A stretch of DNA of 16,922 nucleotides from Acidimicrobiaceae bacterium. GTDB lineage: Bacteria; Actinomycetota; Acidimicrobiia; Acidimicrobiales; RAAP-2. The notes under the pieces were generated by a model. That model did not search any database and was not told the DNA's origin. It was given only the letters and a program-made list of their open reading frames with translations. Shown here one piece after another: positions 16,546 through 16,922 of the stretch. The stretch spans positions 411 through 17,332 of the forward strand of contig PLSY01000329.1 of assembly GCA_003164275.1 (NCBI GenBank), read 5' to 3'. A program made the position numbers and the translations under genes. The stretch's first letter is position 1. Each line of letters opens with the position of its first letter.

Positions 16546-16922
16546 ATGGGAGCACTCGAGGGACGCATCGCGATCATCACCGGTGCCGGTCGGGGCATCG
16601 GACGGGAGCATGCGCTGCTGTTCGCCTCCGAGGGGGCCAAAGTGGTGGTCAACGACCTCGGTGGTTCCGTCGACGGCTCGGGGGACGACAGGTCCGCCGC
16701 CCAGCAGGTGGTCGACGAGATCAAAGCAGCAGGCGGCGAGGCCGTCGCCAACACCGATGACATCACCGACTGGGAGGGTGGCAAGAAACTGGTCGACACA
16801 GCCATCGAGAGCTTCGGCGACCTCCATGTCCTGGTGAACAACGCAGGGATCCTGCGGGACCGGGTGCTCGTCAACATGTCCGAAGAGGATTGGGACTCGG
16901 TCATCCACGTCCACCTGAAGGG
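16546..16922 (+). CDS. SDR family dehydrogenase, N-terminal part (runs off the window)
   Basis: The first 125 codons of a second short-chain dehydrogenase, unrelated in detail to the one at 1850. TGAGRGIG is at 12-19, Asp37 at the end of the second strand (VVVNDLGG) suggests NAD preference, and NNAG is at 98-101. The block VVVNDLGGSVDGSG closely resembles (3R)-hydroxyacyl-CoA dehydrogenases and the N-terminus of peroxisomal multifunctional enzyme type 2, which act in beta-oxidation. FabG-like reductases are the alternative. The catalytic Ser, Tyr and Lys lie beyond the window. ATG 16546 gives the usual MGALEGR start, with GGGGA 8-9 bases upstream. ATG 16531 is in frame and would add five residues. 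Confidence 0.87.
   Translation, partial: MGALEGRIAIITGAGRGIGREHALLFASEGAKVVVNDLGGSVDGSGDDRSAAQQVVDEIKAAGGEAVANTDDITDWEGGKKLVDTAIESFGDLHVLVNNAGILRDRVLVNMSEEDWDSVIHVHLK

Overview
The window is GC-rich, densely packed chromosomal DNA that looks actinobacterial. Coding runs mainly on the + strand, with three genes or gene starts on the - strand. The signs are an actinobacterial-style 2-isopropylmalate synthase start behind a leucine leader, a PASTA-domain Ser/Thr kinase, an MnmA carrying the GCCS segment common in that phylum, and several starts with a -10-like hexamer 6-7 bases upstream and no Shine-Dalgarno, as in leaderless actinobacterial mRNAs. A deep-branching class such as Acidimicrobiia would fit, but the sequence alone does not fix the taxon. 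I saw no insertion sequence, integrase, phage gene, CRISPR array, tRNA or rRNA.

Left part (1-3970). On the - strand lies the first 67 codons of leuA. It is preceded by a complete-looking attenuator: a 17-residue leader peptide with three consecutive Leu codons, a 9-bp hairpin, and a Rho-independent terminator with a T tract. Just upstream of that, also on the - strand, is a membrane lysophospholipid-type acyltransferase. A short-chain dehydrogenase diverges from it and converges on a membrane-anchored HtrA-type serine protease that has no PDZ domain.

Middle part (3971-12885). An AT-rich spacer with an inverted repeat is followed by a tiny one-helix membrane protein. Then come an MFS exporter and an acyl-CoA synthetase-like ligase that overlap by 4 bases, a succinate-semialdehyde-type aldehyde dehydrogenase, a cysteine desulfurase, mnmA and ligA, with short gaps or overlaps throughout. 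The desulfurase and MnmA form a functional pair: the first supplies persulfide sulfur and the second uses it for 2-thiouridine in the tRNA wobble position. LigA is the essential NAD-dependent DNA ligase.

Right part (12886-16922). A single-pass PknB-like kinase with four extracellular PASTA repeats is followed by a two-gene unit: a 102-residue HIT-like protein with two CxxC pairs, and a D12-class DNA adenine methyltransferase 10 bases downstream with no visible restriction partner. The window ends inside a second SDR of the 3-hydroxyacyl-CoA dehydrogenase / FabG kind.

The most interesting items are the leuA attenuator, the HIT-like/methyltransferase pair, the small leaderless membrane protein, and the PDZ-less HtrA with a repetitive Gly/Ser/Asp/Tyr tail.
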